Shown: in pieces, positions 46,643-56,338 of the stretch
How the letters are laid out: every line of letters begins with the position of its first letter
Position numbering within the stretch: the first letter of the stretch is position 1
Assembly (NCBI RefSeq): GCF_000187895.1
Contig: NZ_DS990133.1
Span: 186,001 to 250,000 of the forward strand
From: Phocaeicola plebeius DSM 17135
Lineage (GTDB): Bacteria; Bacteroidota; Bacteroidia; Bacteroidales; Bacteroidaceae
Direction: 5' to 3'
DNA length: 64,000 nt
Position numbers and translations under genes: made by a program
The notes under the pieces: generated by a model
Database searches by the model: none
What the model was told of the DNA's origin: nothing
Seen by the model: the letters and a program-made list of their open reading frames with translations, nothing else

Positions 46643-47185
46643 TTATACAGATTCTACTCCATATACCCTACGGTAAATTTCATTCCGTATAGATTCAAAT
46701 TCTTTGTCTATCGTTTCTGTTCCTGCATACATCAGGAACATGGGAAGTGTTTCTCCTCCCTTGCGGTACGAAGGCTGTACATACTCTTTTTCGCATAAAC
46801 TAAATCCACACCGCTGATAAAAACCGATACGCCGGCGACTCCATTCGTCCACCGGTTTCTCCACTTCCAGAATAATGACTCCCGGGAATTGCTGCTGAAG
46901 GACTTCCATGATTTTCCGTCCATATCCTTTATTGCGCACAGATGGAGAAGTAGCCAGATGCTCCACATAAGAAAAGCCGGCAAACTTCCACACTGTAATA
47001 AGTCCGACCAGAAGTTCATCATCTGAAATCAAGTAGCAGGTAAAGGCTGCACAGTTATCCACATTATTTCGTTGTGCTACATCATCCCTCCGCTCCGCTT
47101 CAGGGAAAGACTCATGCAACAAGTTTTCTACAAAAGAATAGTCTTTGTCTGTGGTTTGAAGTGGTGTAAATTGAAGCATAACCAA
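46643..47185 (-). CDS. GNAT-family N-acetyltransferase
   Basis: Acetyltransferase of 180 residues. The acetyl-CoA-binding motif is VEHLATSPSVRNKGYGRKIMEVL (Q/RxxGxG/A form), and a second motif, RRIGFYQRCGFSLCEKEYVQPSYRKG, is shared with small-molecule GNAT enzymes. The substrate is unknown. It lies 15 bp downstream of the M64 peptidase stop and is likely in the same transcript. Confidence 0.88.
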   Translation of the reverse strand: MVMLQFTPLQTTDKDYSFVENLLHESFPEAERRDDVAQRNNVDNCAAFTCYLISDDELLVGLITVWKFAGFSYVEHLATSPSVRNKGYGRKIMEVLQQQFPGVIILEVEKPVDEWSRRRIGFYQRCGFSLCEKEYVQPSYRKGGETLPMFLMYAGTETIDKEFESIRNEIYRRVYGVESV

Positions 47186-47200
47186 TAGATTTAGAAATTA

Positions 47201-48487
47201 TTACTCTGTATAAAAACGAATCGTCCGTTCCAAGGAGCGCTGGCATACGGGACAGAACACAGGTGCCTCATTGATTCTCATCCGGCATTCCGTAGTCGGG
47301 CGATAAATTCCCTTTTTAGTGTAACCAGCCCCTTCGTATACCCCAACTTTTGTGTAAATCAGTTTTTCATCGGTCTGAGGTTTTGTCGGCACAGGAGTTC
47401 CCTGTTCCAGCATATCCTTCCATTTATCTTCAAAATGAACCAAAGTCGTAATATTCGGTTCCCAAGGCTCTATATCATAAGGATACAACGGACTGGGAGC
47501 CTCATCATACGCATATTCATCGGCCAGCCCTCCAAAACTATGCCCAAATTCATGTACTACGACTGGTCTGAACATAGAGTGATGTGCCGTAGTTAAAGTG
47601 TAGGAGTTGTAAATACCTCCTCCTCCGTAGGTATCCGTATTGGCAAGGATAATGATATGCTCGTATGGAATGCCTGCCAGCCAGTTATGAATGGCTTTCA
47701 CGCTACGGGTAGTCAGATAACGGTCGGAGTAAAACGTATCAAAATGCGAACTTACAGCTGTTTTTTTCCATTCATCCTTTCGGGGAATACTTACCCCACT
47801 GTCTTTTGACTCACTAAATACAGCCACAATATTGAAGCGGTCTTTCAGTTTCTTAAACGGTTCATGCGCAAACAAGGCTTCACACGCCACCGCCGCATCT
47901 TTGTAAAACAAATCCGATTCATTAGCTGCATAACCTTCTGCCATAATGGCCACGTCAATGCATTTATCCGAAGAACCTCCTTGCCACAGATAACGATGCG
48001 GTGTCAGTTCTCCTTCCCCTCTTTGATGAATCAGAATATCGGAAGGATTTACCTCATGTACCAGTGTGGCACTCACTTCGCGCGAGGCGTTCCGCAAAAC
48101 GACGGTGATTTCTGCCGGCTGCTTGGGATAAGGCACCAAAAATGTATTTTCAAATCCACGTTTCACCACCTTGGCTTCCTGTTCTCCAATCCATTCCTGA
48201 AACAAACTGGAGAAAGAAGTGCGGTAGATAACCTTCCCGGTAGCCTTATCCTTCATGGTTATCTCTCCATTTCCTTCCAACGGAAGTTCCGACAAATGAT
48301 GGCGTCTTCCTGCCCACTGCGGAAGAACCGACAATTCATCCAGACAAATGTCCTGCTTGTCTGCATTTCCCATAAATATATAATCCAGACGAAGCGTCTT
48401 GTCTACAAAATAATCTTCAAAAGTCTGCGCAAAGGTACTGCTTCCAAGTGACAGCCCCAATGCAAAAATCAATGCTGCTCTTTTCAT
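47201..48487 (-). CDS. M64-family zinc metallopeptidase (IgA-peptidase-like)
   Basis: Exported protein of about 428 residues with signal peptide (MKRAALIFALGLSLGSSTFA). An N-terminal beta domain (about 20-150) precedes the peptidase domain. Its zinc site is VVHEFGHSFGGLADEY: HExxH followed by an extended motif and the third ligand. The C-terminal CRMRINEAPVFCPVCQRSLERTIRF is conserved in the M64 family. The name IgA peptidase comes from a Clostridium member; the substrate in Bacteroidetes is unknown. The start was set at MKRAAL for the signal peptide. A -7 box (TATTTTTG, minus strand, 48507-48514) lies upstream. Confidence 0.9.
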   Translation of the reverse strand: MKRAALIFALGLSLGSSTFAQTFEDYFVDKTLRLDYIFMGNADKQDICLDELSVLPQWAGRRHHLSELPLEGNGEITMKDKATGKVIYRTSFSSLFQEWIGEQEAKVVKRGFENTFLVPYPKQPAEITVVLRNASREVSATLVHEVNPSDILIHQRGEGELTPHRYLWQGGSSDKCIDVAIMAEGYAANESDLFYKDAAVACEALFAHEPFKKLKDRFNIVAVFSESKDSGVSIPRKDEWKKTAVSSHFDTFYSDRYLTTRSVKAIHNWLAGIPYEHIIILANTDTYGGGGIYNSYTLTTAHHSMFRPVVVHEFGHSFGGLADEYAYDEAPSPLYPYDIEPWEPNITTLVHFEDKWKDMLEQGTPVPTKPQTDEKLIYTKVGVYEGAGYTKKGIYRPTTECRMRINEAPVFCPVCQRSLERTIRFYTE

Positions 48488-48506
48488 ACGTTCTTTTATT
48501 TTCCCA

Positions 48507-48514
48507 CAAAAATA
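48507..48514 (-). promoter_or_regulatory. -7 box TATTTTTG before the M64 peptidase gene
   Basis: Exact TAnnTTTG match on the minus strand, 20 bp before the start codon. Repeat array C lies about 60 bp further upstream. Confidence 0.45.
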
Positions 48515-48576
48515 ATGAAATGTCTTGTTTCCACACAATCCGCAGTCTAAAAAGCATTTCAATATATCACTCTTTC

Positions 48577-48686
48577 ATAAAACCAGTACTTCCAAGAAAG
48601 TACTACAGTACTGCAAAGGAAGTACTCCAGTACTTTCAGGGAAGTACTACAATACTGCAAGGAAAGTACTGACTTTACATGAAAAT
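48577..48686. repeat. Array C: palindromes of AGTACT pairs at exact 22-bp spacing
   Basis: Units begin at 48577, 48599, 48621, 48643 and 48665. The core is AGTACTnCAGTACT (14 bp, two copies of the self-complementary AGTACT 2 bp apart), followed by 8 bp ending in GGA or GAA. The three middle units are good; the outer two are decayed. It lies between the TonB-receptor gene and the M64 gene, both on the minus strand. Sequence is unrelated to arrays A and B, but spacing and symmetry match. Confidence 0.85.
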
Positions 48687-48755
48687 ACTTTGAACAACAC
48701 ATAAAAAAGCGGTGTCTCCGCCAAGAGACACCGCCATCCAAATAGTTATCATCAA

Positions 48756-51061
48756 TTAATTAAAGAACTTTATTCCAATAAAGTATGTACGCGGCTGTGT
48801 TGGGCCATAGAAATACTTGGAGTCACGATTCATACCTTTATCCAAATCCTTCTGGAAGGCATTAAAGATATTCTGCACACCTCCGTTTACCTGCAACTTC
48901 AGATGGTCGTTCAACACAAAGGTGTAATTCAGCTTCAAGTTGAAATCCATAAAGTCTGGGGTATGTTCCAGACGGTCCTTCTCGATGTATCCGGCAAAGT
49001 GAGGAACAATCATACGTCCCGTATATACGCCGGAAAGAGAAAAATCAAAGTTCTTCAACGGGGCCGAACTGAACGTAAAGTATCCATAGTAATCCGGCGT
49101 ACGCGGCATGCGTTTGATAGCTGCTACATCTTCATCTTCGCTCCATCTCACCGCTTCCGTGTAACGGCTGCGCTGTACCGTAAAACCTAACTGCAACTGT
49201 GCTTCCTTTCCATGGGCAATCTTGTAATCGATATTGGCTCCATACACCCGTGCCCCGTTTCCGTTTCTGCGTTCCTGAACCAATGTGCCCGATACAGGGT
49301 CCTTTCCTAAACTTTCCAGATAGAATACATCGTTCAACGCTGTATAGAAACCTTCAATCAGCAAGTTCGACTGGAAATGTCCGAAATTGAAACTCCAGTC
49401 TACAGAGCCACTGAAACTGTTGGAGCGTTCCGGTTTCAATCCTTTTGCCAGTCGTACTTCCATGGCCTCACCTCCTACGGCCGCCACATGCAAGTCCTCA
49501 TCGTATGCCTGAGGCGCACGGAAACCCGTCGACCAGGTCAGACGCCCCTGGAATTTATCAGAAGGCTTCCAGAGGGTATTGATACGCGGACTGAAAATCA
49601 CGTTATCCACCAAATTGTGTTTATCCAAGCGGAACCCAGCCAATATCGTGAAATAATCCAGTTTCCATTCATTCTGCACAAATCCGCTGGCAATCTTCAC
49701 ATCCTGTCTTAAGTCACGTCCGTAACCCGTCATCACATCATGCAAGGAGTTATACTGGTACTCCAGTCCACCGGTAAAGGTAGCCGGAGAAAAGAGACAG
49801 TTGTCCATGTTTCCTACATACATAGCACCACCTACAGCAGTCAAGTCTTTGGTTTTTCCGTATGCATTCTCTGCCTTGTCTGCCCCGTAATAGCTGTTAC
49901 GGTCGGTGTGCTGTGCCGAAGCATATACAGAAAGCTTGTGCTTGTACTCATTGAAGAAAACATCATACGTCAGTCCCCCGCTGTTAATGATGTGCTTGGT
50001 CTGTTCCGTAATGTCCGTTTCGTGAGGCTGCAAGTCAAACTTGTTTCCTCCACGACGGAACTCGTTGGTGGTATGATATTCCAAACTGATACGGCTGAAC
50101 TGTGTCGGACGGTAATATGCCCGCAGTCCGAATGTATTCATATTCAGTTTACCCAATTCAGAAAATCCATCTCCATCCGCATCATACGGATTACGGTTGC
50201 GATAAGACTGATACAGCGCGATACCATACGAATTGTCGGAAGATACCAGTGACGCATTGGCTCCCATATACTGTTCCCATACCTTTCCGTTCAAGTTCGA
50301 CATGGTAGAAGCCACCTGAAATGAATTACGAACGGGGTCTTTGGTAATGATGTTAATGGTACCCCCACGGCATTGGCTCCAAATAAAGCAGAACCACCTC
50401 CGCGAACCACTTCCACGCGCTCAATCATATTGGTTGGAATCTGCTCCAATCCATACACGCCCGACAATGCACTCATCACCGGACGACTGTTAATCAGAAT
50501 TTGTGAATAAGGTCCCTCCAATCCATTGATACGTACCTGAGGGAAACCGCAGTTCTGGCAATTGTTTTCCACACGCAATCCCGACTGATAGTTCAGCGAT
50601 TTAGCCAAATCGGTAGAATTGACAATTTCAAACAACTTGTTGCTCATTACATTCACCACCACAGGCGCTACCTTACGGCTGGTTTCATTCCGGTTGGCCG
50701 ATACTACTACCTCATCCGTCATGATACTTTCTTCCTCCATGACAAAGTGCATGTCGACCACAAAGTCTTTGCTCACCGTCACCTTCTTTACCTGAGTGGT
50801 ATATCCCATTATCTGCACCTTCAAGGTATATTCTCCTGCCGGAAGCTTTTTAAAACGGAAATATCCTCCGGCATCCGTCACCGTACCTTCTCCAGTTTCC
50901 ACCAACAACACGGTAGCATAAGGCAATCCTGCTTCCGAACCTTTCTCAATTACGTGTCCCACAATGGCATTTCCTTCTTTTACGGGACCATCAGCGTATG
51001 CAATAATACAGCTGACAAGAGCGCATACCACTCCCATCAGCAAATTGATATATTTTTTCAT
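48756..51061 (-). pseudogene. TonB-dependent outer-membrane receptor broken by a frameshift
   Basis: The reading frame from 51061 gives signal peptide, carboxypeptidase-regulatory-like domain and plug up to GGGSALFGANAVG, then shifts. The next frame (ending at 48756) continues with the rest of the plug and the whole beta-barrel to YFIGIKFFN. The break is in a run of five G on the coding strand (C run at 50362-50366). One extra G would restore NAVGGTINIIT, the normal plug sequence. The intact protein would be about 768 residues, a FepA/BtuB-like receptor. It follows a small His-rich membrane protein, which suggests metal or metallophore import. The gap may be a real mutation, a slippage switch or an assembly error. 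Confidence 0.88.
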
Positions 51062-51093
51062 TATTTGCTCCTAAAAAATTAATACTATGTTCT

Positions 51094-51453
51094 TCAAATT
51101 CCCAATAAGAACGATAGTACAGGAGGAGCACGGAGGTACATCCCTTCCGTACAACAACATACAGCATGGAATGTATTCTTTATATAAGGTAATGAATAGA
51201 GCAGATGCAAATCGGGAGTCTTTACTTCCGTATGCCCAGGCTCCAATGAAGAAAAAGTCGACAGAAAATGCAGCGCCAATGTCTGCCCGTCACTATGAGA
51301 GTGAGAATGCGAGAAGGGATGCGAGTGCACAAGCATCACCCCGTTTACCACATGCACGTGGGTAAACAGGGCAGTCGTGGCATAATATGCGGCAAACAAA
51401 GTGGCCAGACACAATGCCCATACTCGTATATGTTTGCGGAACCCTTTACACAT
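51094..51453 (-). CDS. Small His-rich membrane protein, possible metal binder
   Basis: Protein of 119 residues with one N-terminal membrane or signal helix (VWALCLATLFAAYYATTALF). It is followed by a His-rich segment (HVHVVNGVMLVHSHPFSHSHSHSDG) and a Cys triplet (AVCCCTEG) later. It lies 20 bp after the 5'-nucleotidase gene and 32 bp before the TonB-receptor gene, all on the minus strand. I know of no named family. The histidines suggest binding of Zn, Ni, Co or Cu, and the neighbour suggests a role in uptake. Confidence 0.7.
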   Translation of the reverse strand: MCKGFRKHIRVWALCLATLFAAYYATTALFTHVHVVNGVMLVHSHPFSHSHSHSDGQTLALHFLSTFSSLEPGHTEVKTPDLHLLYSLPYIKNTFHAVCCCTEGMYLRAPPVLSFLLGI

Positions 51454-51473
51454 TTTCCGTCTTCCTACGTATT

Positions 51474-53228
51474 TTATTCGTTATCTTTGTTTCCAAACAA
51501 AAGTTCATAATCACGCTTTGCAGCAGGTACAGTCCATTCTTCAGGAATAAACTTCCACTGGTTCAGCGGAGCCGGATTCAGTACTTTAACCTCCTCAATC
51601 CGTTTCATCAGGTAATAGCGCAAATCCTTATCCGTTGAAAAGACAATACGCTTTGCCAGTTCTGCTTTGGGAATACCTGCTCCCTTAGTCAGCAAGTCTC
51701 CTCCTCCATTTCCACGATAGGAGTTGACAGCTACCCGATATTGCTTGTCCATCTCGAACGGCTTGCCGTCGGCCATCCGTTCGATCGTAATTCTCTTTCC
51801 GTATGGTTTGGTCACATCCACCGTATAGATGATACCCGCCGCAGAATCAAAATTGAAGCTGGGATTACGGAAACGACCGAAACCGTTATCTTTTTCGTTC
51901 AGCAACAGCAGGTGGTCATCGGGTGAAGTCATCTGGTTCACCCAAAGGTCATACGACATTTCCAGAAAATCCTTTACTTCCTTTCCAGTCAACACCATCG
52001 TGTAAAGCATGTTCTCAAACTTATATAAGTTGAACATATCGCTCATACGAATGTCTCCTTCTTTAATCTCGGCATAAGCCGACAAAGGCGCACAGAAAGA
52101 AATATCTGCTCCGGTAATATCCAGTTGCAACTGATGAATCAAATCAATAAAGGCTGACGGGCCAAAGAACGCATCCTTAGAAGAAATCGTATGTTCCATC
52201 CGTCCGATTTTCCGGGACACAAAAGCCTGCGTCGCCTCATACTGTTTCTGGAAAGTATGCATGAAATCCTTATCTACGGCATAGTCATCCATGTTCACCA
52301 GCTTTCCGTCGACTTGCTTCGATACAACCTTTCCATCCTGTTTCTTCACCGTTACGGTCACTTCTGACACCACTTTTGCCGTATTGGCCGGATCAATTAC
52401 CAGCACAGAATCGCCCGACGCATTGGCTACTCTTTCATTCCAGCGGGTATGGTCGTGTCCCATAAAAACGACATCGAACCCTGGCACATTGGCAGCCACG
52501 CCTTTCGAACCGTTTTCTACCACATTGTCCAGTTTTTTTCCATCCATTCCTGAATGAAACAGTCCAATCAAAATATCCGGTTGTTCTTTTTCACGAATTT
52601 CCTTCACCCATTTCGCCGCACATGCTTCCATGTCTTCAAAACGAAGTCCGGCCCATAACTGCTCAGGCAACCAGGATGGTACTGCCGGCGTAATCATTCC
52701 TAACACTACCACCTTCACTCCGTTCCGTTCCAATACTTCATAAGGTTTCAGATAAGGCTTTCCAGTCTTCACATCCACGATATTGGCCCCAAGTATAGGA
52801 AAGTCACACTGTCCTACCCAACGGTCGTACACCGCATGTCCTGTCTCCACATCATGATTGCCCATATTGCCCACATCATAGCGCATATAGTTCAGCATAG
52901 CGGCACATACATGTACGGAAGCAGTATCCATATAATTGTAGTAATAAGCCACAGGCTGTCCCTGCAGAATATCACCGTTGTCCATTAAAATAAGATTGTC
53001 GCCATACACCTCACGTCCTTCCTTCACGTAAGAAGAAACGCGGGCCAGACTTCCTCTCATCTGCTTGTTCTGTATAAAATCATAGGGAAAGTAGCATCCG
53101 TGCACGTCGCTCGTCTCTACAAATTTCAATGTGATGGTTTCCTCATTATTCGAGGCTTTCAAATGTCCTTGACCCATACCGAGTAATGTGATCAGGCTGA
53201 TTAAAAAGTAAAATCGTCTAGTCATCAT
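51474..53228 (-). CDS. Exported 5'-nucleotidase/2',3'-cyclic phosphodiesterase family protein
   Basis: Periplasmic or surface enzyme of 584 residues with signal peptide (MTRRFYFLISLITLLGMGQGHL). The metallophosphatase domain has the metal-binding motifs SDVHGCYFP, MDNGDILQG, GNMGNHDVETGH and VVFMGHDHTRW. The C-terminal 5'-nucleotidase domain has YRVAVNSYRGNGGGDLL for base and substrate binding. It releases phosphate and nucleosides from nucleotides; exact substrates are unknown. A -7 box (TATCTTTG, minus strand, 53256-53263) precedes it. Confidence 0.92.
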   Translation of the reverse strand: MMTRRFYFLISLITLLGMGQGHLKASNNEETITLKFVETSDVHGCYFPYDFIQNKQMRGSLARVSSYVKEGREVYGDNLILMDNGDILQGQPVAYYYNYMDTASVHVCAAMLNYMRYDVGNMGNHDVETGHAVYDRWVGQCDFPILGANIVDVKTGKPYLKPYEVLERNGVKVVVLGMITPAVPSWLPEQLWAGLRFEDMEACAAKWVKEIREKEQPDILIGLFHSGMDGKKLDNVVENGSKGVAANVPGFDVVFMGHDHTRWNERVANASGDSVLVIDPANTAKVVSEVTVTVKKQDGKVVSKQVDGKLVNMDDYAVDKDFMHTFQKQYEATQAFVSRKIGRMEHTISSKDAFFGPSAFIDLIHQLQLDITGADISFCAPLSAYAEIKEGDIRMSDMFNLYKFENMLYTMVLTGKEVKDFLEMSYDLWVNQMTSPDDHLLLLNEKDNGFGRFRNPSFNFDSAAGIIYTVDVTKPYGKRITIERMADGKPFEMDKQYRVAVNSYRGNGGGDLLTKGAGIPKAELAKRIVFSTDKDLRYYLMKRIEEVKVLNPAPLNQWKFIPEEWTVPAAKRDYELLFGNKDNE

Positions 53229-53255
53229 TTTTGCAGACTTTTATATAAGTTTTTG

Positions 53256-53263
53256 CAAAGATA
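53256..53263 (-). promoter_or_regulatory. -7 box TATCTTTG before the 5'-nucleotidase gene
   Basis: Exact match on the minus strand, 28 bp before the start codon. No clear -33 box was seen. Confidence 0.5.
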
Positions 53264-53352
53264 CGAGAAGTTGCCGACATTCCCGCAGAATACTTCCTAA
53301 AATACCCAAATACGAAAGATTTCCCAACCGCTTTTTTATGCCATTTTTTCAC

Positions 53353-53360
53353 TACTTTTG
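53353..53360 (+). promoter_or_regulatory. -7 box TACTTTTG before tex
   Basis: Exact match 27 bp before the tex ATG, with a T-rich stretch at the -33 region. Confidence 0.55.
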
Positions 53361-53387
53361 CAACCAAATAATATAAAGCCCCTATCA

Positions 53388-55526
53388 ATGGAAGAATTCA
53401 GCCAGATGATTGCCGCTGAACTGAAACTACCGGCACATCGCATAGCCAATACACTCAAACTGCTCCAGGGAGGAGCGACCATTCCTTTCATCAGCCGTTA
53501 CCGTAAAGAAGCTACCGGCGGACTGGATGAAGTGCAGATAGGCGACATTCAGACACGGTATGAGAAACTGTGTGAATTGTCCAAACGAAAGGAAACCGTA
53601 CTTTCCACCATCGAGGAGCAAGGGAAACTGACTCCAGAGCTGAAAGCCCGCATTTCTGCCTGCTGGAATGCGACTGAACTGGAAGACATTTACCTTCCCT
53701 TCAAGCCCAAACGAAAAACCCGAGCTGAGGCTGCACGTGCCAAAGGACTGGAACCGCTGGCCCTCTTGCTTATGATGCAAAAGGAAAACAACCTTGCTGC
53801 CAAGGTACGGAACTTCGTCAAAGGAGAAGTCAAAGACGAGGAAGATGCACTGAAAGGAGCACGCGATATTCTGGCTGAACAAATCAGCGAGGACGAGCGG
53901 TCGCGCAACCTGATGCGTAACCAGTTCCAGCGCCAAGCTATCATTCAGTCAAAAGTGGTCAAAGGAAAAGAAGCAGAAGAAGCTTCGGCCAAGTACCGCG
54001 ACTACTTTGATTTCTGTGAGCCCTTGAAGAAATGTTCTTCCCACCGCCTGCTGGCTCTTCGCCGGGGAGAATCGGAAGGTGTCTTGAAAGTAACCATTTT
54101 CCCGGAAGATGAAGATATGTGCAACGAACGCCTTCAACGGCTGTTCGTTCGGGCAAACAATAAATGTGCACACCAAGTGGAAGAGGCCCTCACCGATGCC
54201 TACAAGCGCTTGCTGAAACCTGCCATTGAAACCGAGTTTGCCGCACTCAGCAAGGAGAAGGCTGATGAAGAAGCTATTCGGGTATTCGCAGAAAACCTCC
54301 GTCAGCTGTTGCTGGCCCCTCCTTTGGGGCAGAAACGGGTGATGGGTATCGACCCTGGATTCCGTACGGGATGCAAAGTGGTCTGCCTGGATGCACAAGG
54401 TACCCTTCTGCATAACGAGGCCATTTACCCCCACCCGCCCAAATCTGAATATGCACAGGCAGCCCGAAAGATTGTGAAGTTAGTGGAACAATATAAAATC
54501 GAGGCCATTGCCATCGGAAACGGCACGGCCAGCCGTGAAACAGAGCAGTTTGTAACCAGCCAGCGCTACGACCGTGAAGTACAGGTTTTCGTGGTCAGCG
54601 AAGATGGAGCGTCTATTTACTCAGCCTCTAAAACTGCCCGCGAAGAGTTTCCGGATTATGACGTAACGGTACGTGGTGCCGTATCTATCGGCAGAAGACT
54701 GATGGACCCATTGGCTGAACTGGTGAAGATTGACGCCAAATCCATCGGCGTGGGACAATACCAGCACGACGTGGACCAGACCAAACTGAAGGCTTCACTC
54801 GACCAGACCGTAGAAAGTTGTGTCAACCTGGTGGGCGTGAATGTCAACACCGCAAGCAAGCACCTGCTGACCTACGTTTCCGGATTAGGTCCTACACTGG
54901 CACAGAACATCGTGGACTACCGTACTGAAAACGGTCCGTTTGAGTCACGCCGCCAGTTATTGAAGGTACCGAGAATGGGAGCTAAAGCCTACGAACAGTG
55001 TGCCGGATTCCTCCGTATTCCGCAAGCCAAGAATCCACTGGACAATTCTGCGGTTCACCCGGAAAGCTACCCGATTGTAGAACAGATGGCTAAAGACCTG
55101 AACTGCACGGTAGCCGACTTGATTAAGGACAAAGAACTCCGCAGTAAAATCGATTTGAAGAAATACGTGACCGATACGGTAGGTTTACCCACCCTGACAG
55201 ATATTCTTCAGGAGCTGGACAAACCCGGAAGAGACCCCCGCCAGAAAATACAAGTATTTGAGTTTGACAGGAACGTACGTACCCTGGACGACCTGCAAGA
55301 AGGGATGGAACTACCCGGCATCGTGACCAACATCACCAACTTTGGCTGCTTTGTCGACATCGGTATCAAGGAAAACGGACTGGTGCACGTATCGCAACTG
55401 GCCGACCGTTTTGTCAGCAATCCGGCCGACGTGGTACGCATCCACCAGCATGTACGGGTCAAAGTTATGAGTATTGACCACGAGCGGAAACGTATTCAGC
55501 TCACCATGAAAGGATTGAACAACTAA
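53388..55526 (+). CDS. tex: Tex-family RNA-binding transcription accessory protein
   Basis: Cytoplasmic protein of about 712 residues. Domains in order are: the N-terminal Tex helical region (GGATIPFISRYRKEATGGLDEVQI), the YqgF/RNase-H-like domain (VMGIDPGFRTGCKVVCLD, AIAIGNGTASRETE), the helix-hairpin-helix part (VNLVGVNVNTASKHLLTYVSGLG, FESRRQLLKVPRMGAKAYEQ) and a C-terminal S1 domain (GIVTNITNFGCFVDIGIKENG). The start at 53388 was chosen because the frame only extends upstream by a TTG that lies in the -7 box. nudC follows at 14 bp. Confidence 0.95.
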   Translation: MEEFSQMIAAELKLPAHRIANTLKLLQGGATIPFISRYRKEATGGLDEVQIGDIQTRYEKLCELSKRKETVLSTIEEQGKLTPELKARISACWNATELEDIYLPFKPKRKTRAEAARAKGLEPLALLLMMQKENNLAAKVRNFVKGEVKDEEDALKGARDILAEQISEDERSRNLMRNQFQRQAIIQSKVVKGKEAEEASAKYRDYFDFCEPLKKCSSHRLLALRRGESEGVLKVTIFPEDEDMCNERLQRLFVRANNKCAHQVEEALTDAYKRLLKPAIETEFAALSKEKADEEAIRVFAENLRQLLLAPPLGQKRVMGIDPGFRTGCKVVCLDAQGTLLHNEAIYPHPPKSEYAQAARKIVKLVEQYKIEAIAIGNGTASRETEQFVTSQRYDREVQVFVVSEDGASIYSASKTAREEFPDYDVTVRGAVSIGRRLMDPLAELVKIDAKSIGVGQYQHDVDQTKLKASLDQTVESCVNLVGVNVNTASKHLLTYVSGLGPTLAQNIVDYRTENGPFESRRQLLKVPRMGAKAYEQCAGFLRIPQAKNPLDNSAVHPESYPIVEQMAKDLNCTVADLIKDKELRSKIDLKKYVTDTVGLPTLTDILQELDKPGRDPRQKIQVFEFDRNVRTLDDLQEGMELPGIVTNITNFGCFVDIGIKENGLVHVSQLADRFVSNPADVVRIHQHVRVKVMSIDHERKRIQLTMKGLNN

Positions 55527-55540
55527 ATTGACAGATAACA

Positions 55541-56338
55541 ATGAAACAAGATGAAAAGGAGCTGTACGGCTGGTTTATTTTCTGCCCCAAACAGCAGCTC
55601 CTTCTGGTTAAAGACGGAGACAAGTTCCACATCCCATATTCCGTGGAACCTCCCGTACAACTTCCTGCTGATACGCCCATACATACCGTCGGGGAAATTC
55701 TGGGCCATCCGGCAAAAGCATGTGCCCTTCCGCTGGAAGCACTAACAGAACAGAACACCTCATTTATTCCGACAGACCTGCGCGCTTCGTACGATGTACT
55801 GCCGCTGGAAGAATATCAATGTGCCGGGAAAGCCTCTCAGGTACTGACATGGGACAAGAACAGCCGCTTCTGTCCGGCTTGTGGCACCCCCACCACACAG
55901 ACGGGTCCCATCACCAAACGATGCCCTCACTGCGGACAGGAAATCTATCCGCGTATCTCTCCTGCTGTCATCGTTTTAATAAAGAAAGGGGATAGTGTAT
56001 TACTGGTACACGCACGCAACTTCCGGGGCAGTTTCAAAGGACTGGTAGCCGGCTTTTTGGAACCTGGCGAAACACTGGAAGAGTGCGTACACCGCGAAGT
56101 AATGGAAGAAACTGGTATCCGTATCAAAAACCTGAAGTATTTCGGGAGCCAGCCCTGGCCTTATCCAAGCGGTATCATGGTGGGATACTATGCGGAATAT
56201 GAGAGTGGAACCATCAAATTACAGGATGAAGAACTGAGTGCCGGAGCATTCTACCACCGCGACCACCTGCCGGAAATCCCCAAGAAACTAAGTATTGCGC
56301 GAAAGTTGATTGACGCATGGTTAAACAACGAGATATGA
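55541..56338 (+). CDS. nudC: NADH pyrophosphatase / NAD-capped RNA decapping hydrolase
   Basis: Nudix enzyme of 265 residues. The zinc ribbon is CPACGTPTTQTGPITKRCPHCG, followed by IYPRISPAVIVLI. The Nudix box is GFLEPGETLEECVHREVMEETGI. The NudC signature SQPWPYPSGIMVGY (SQPWPFPxS-like) is present. It hydrolyses NADH or removes NAD caps from RNA. It lies 14 bp after tex and overlaps the penicillin-binding-protein gene, so the three are probably one transcript. Confidence 0.95.
   Translation: MKQDEKELYGWFIFCPKQQLLLVKDGDKFHIPYSVEPPVQLPADTPIHTVGEILGHPAKACALPLEALTEQNTSFIPTDLRASYDVLPLEEYQCAGKASQVLTWDKNSRFCPACGTPTTQTGPITKRCPHCGQEIYPRISPAVIVLIKKGDSVLLVHARNFRGSFKGLVAGFLEPGETLEECVHREVMEETGIRIKNLKYFGSQPWPYPSGIMVGYYAEYESGTIKLQDEELSAGAFYHRDHLPEIPKKLSIARKLIDAWLNNEI

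Noticed and set aside
48559..48741. Short open frames over array C
   Set aside because: They arise from the repetitive AGTACT sequence, are short, and have no coding character or start context.
48756..50315. Separate TonB-receptor gene starting at 50315
   Set aside because: The upstream frame encodes the matching signal peptide and plug, and one base restores continuity, so this is the second part of a frameshifted gene.
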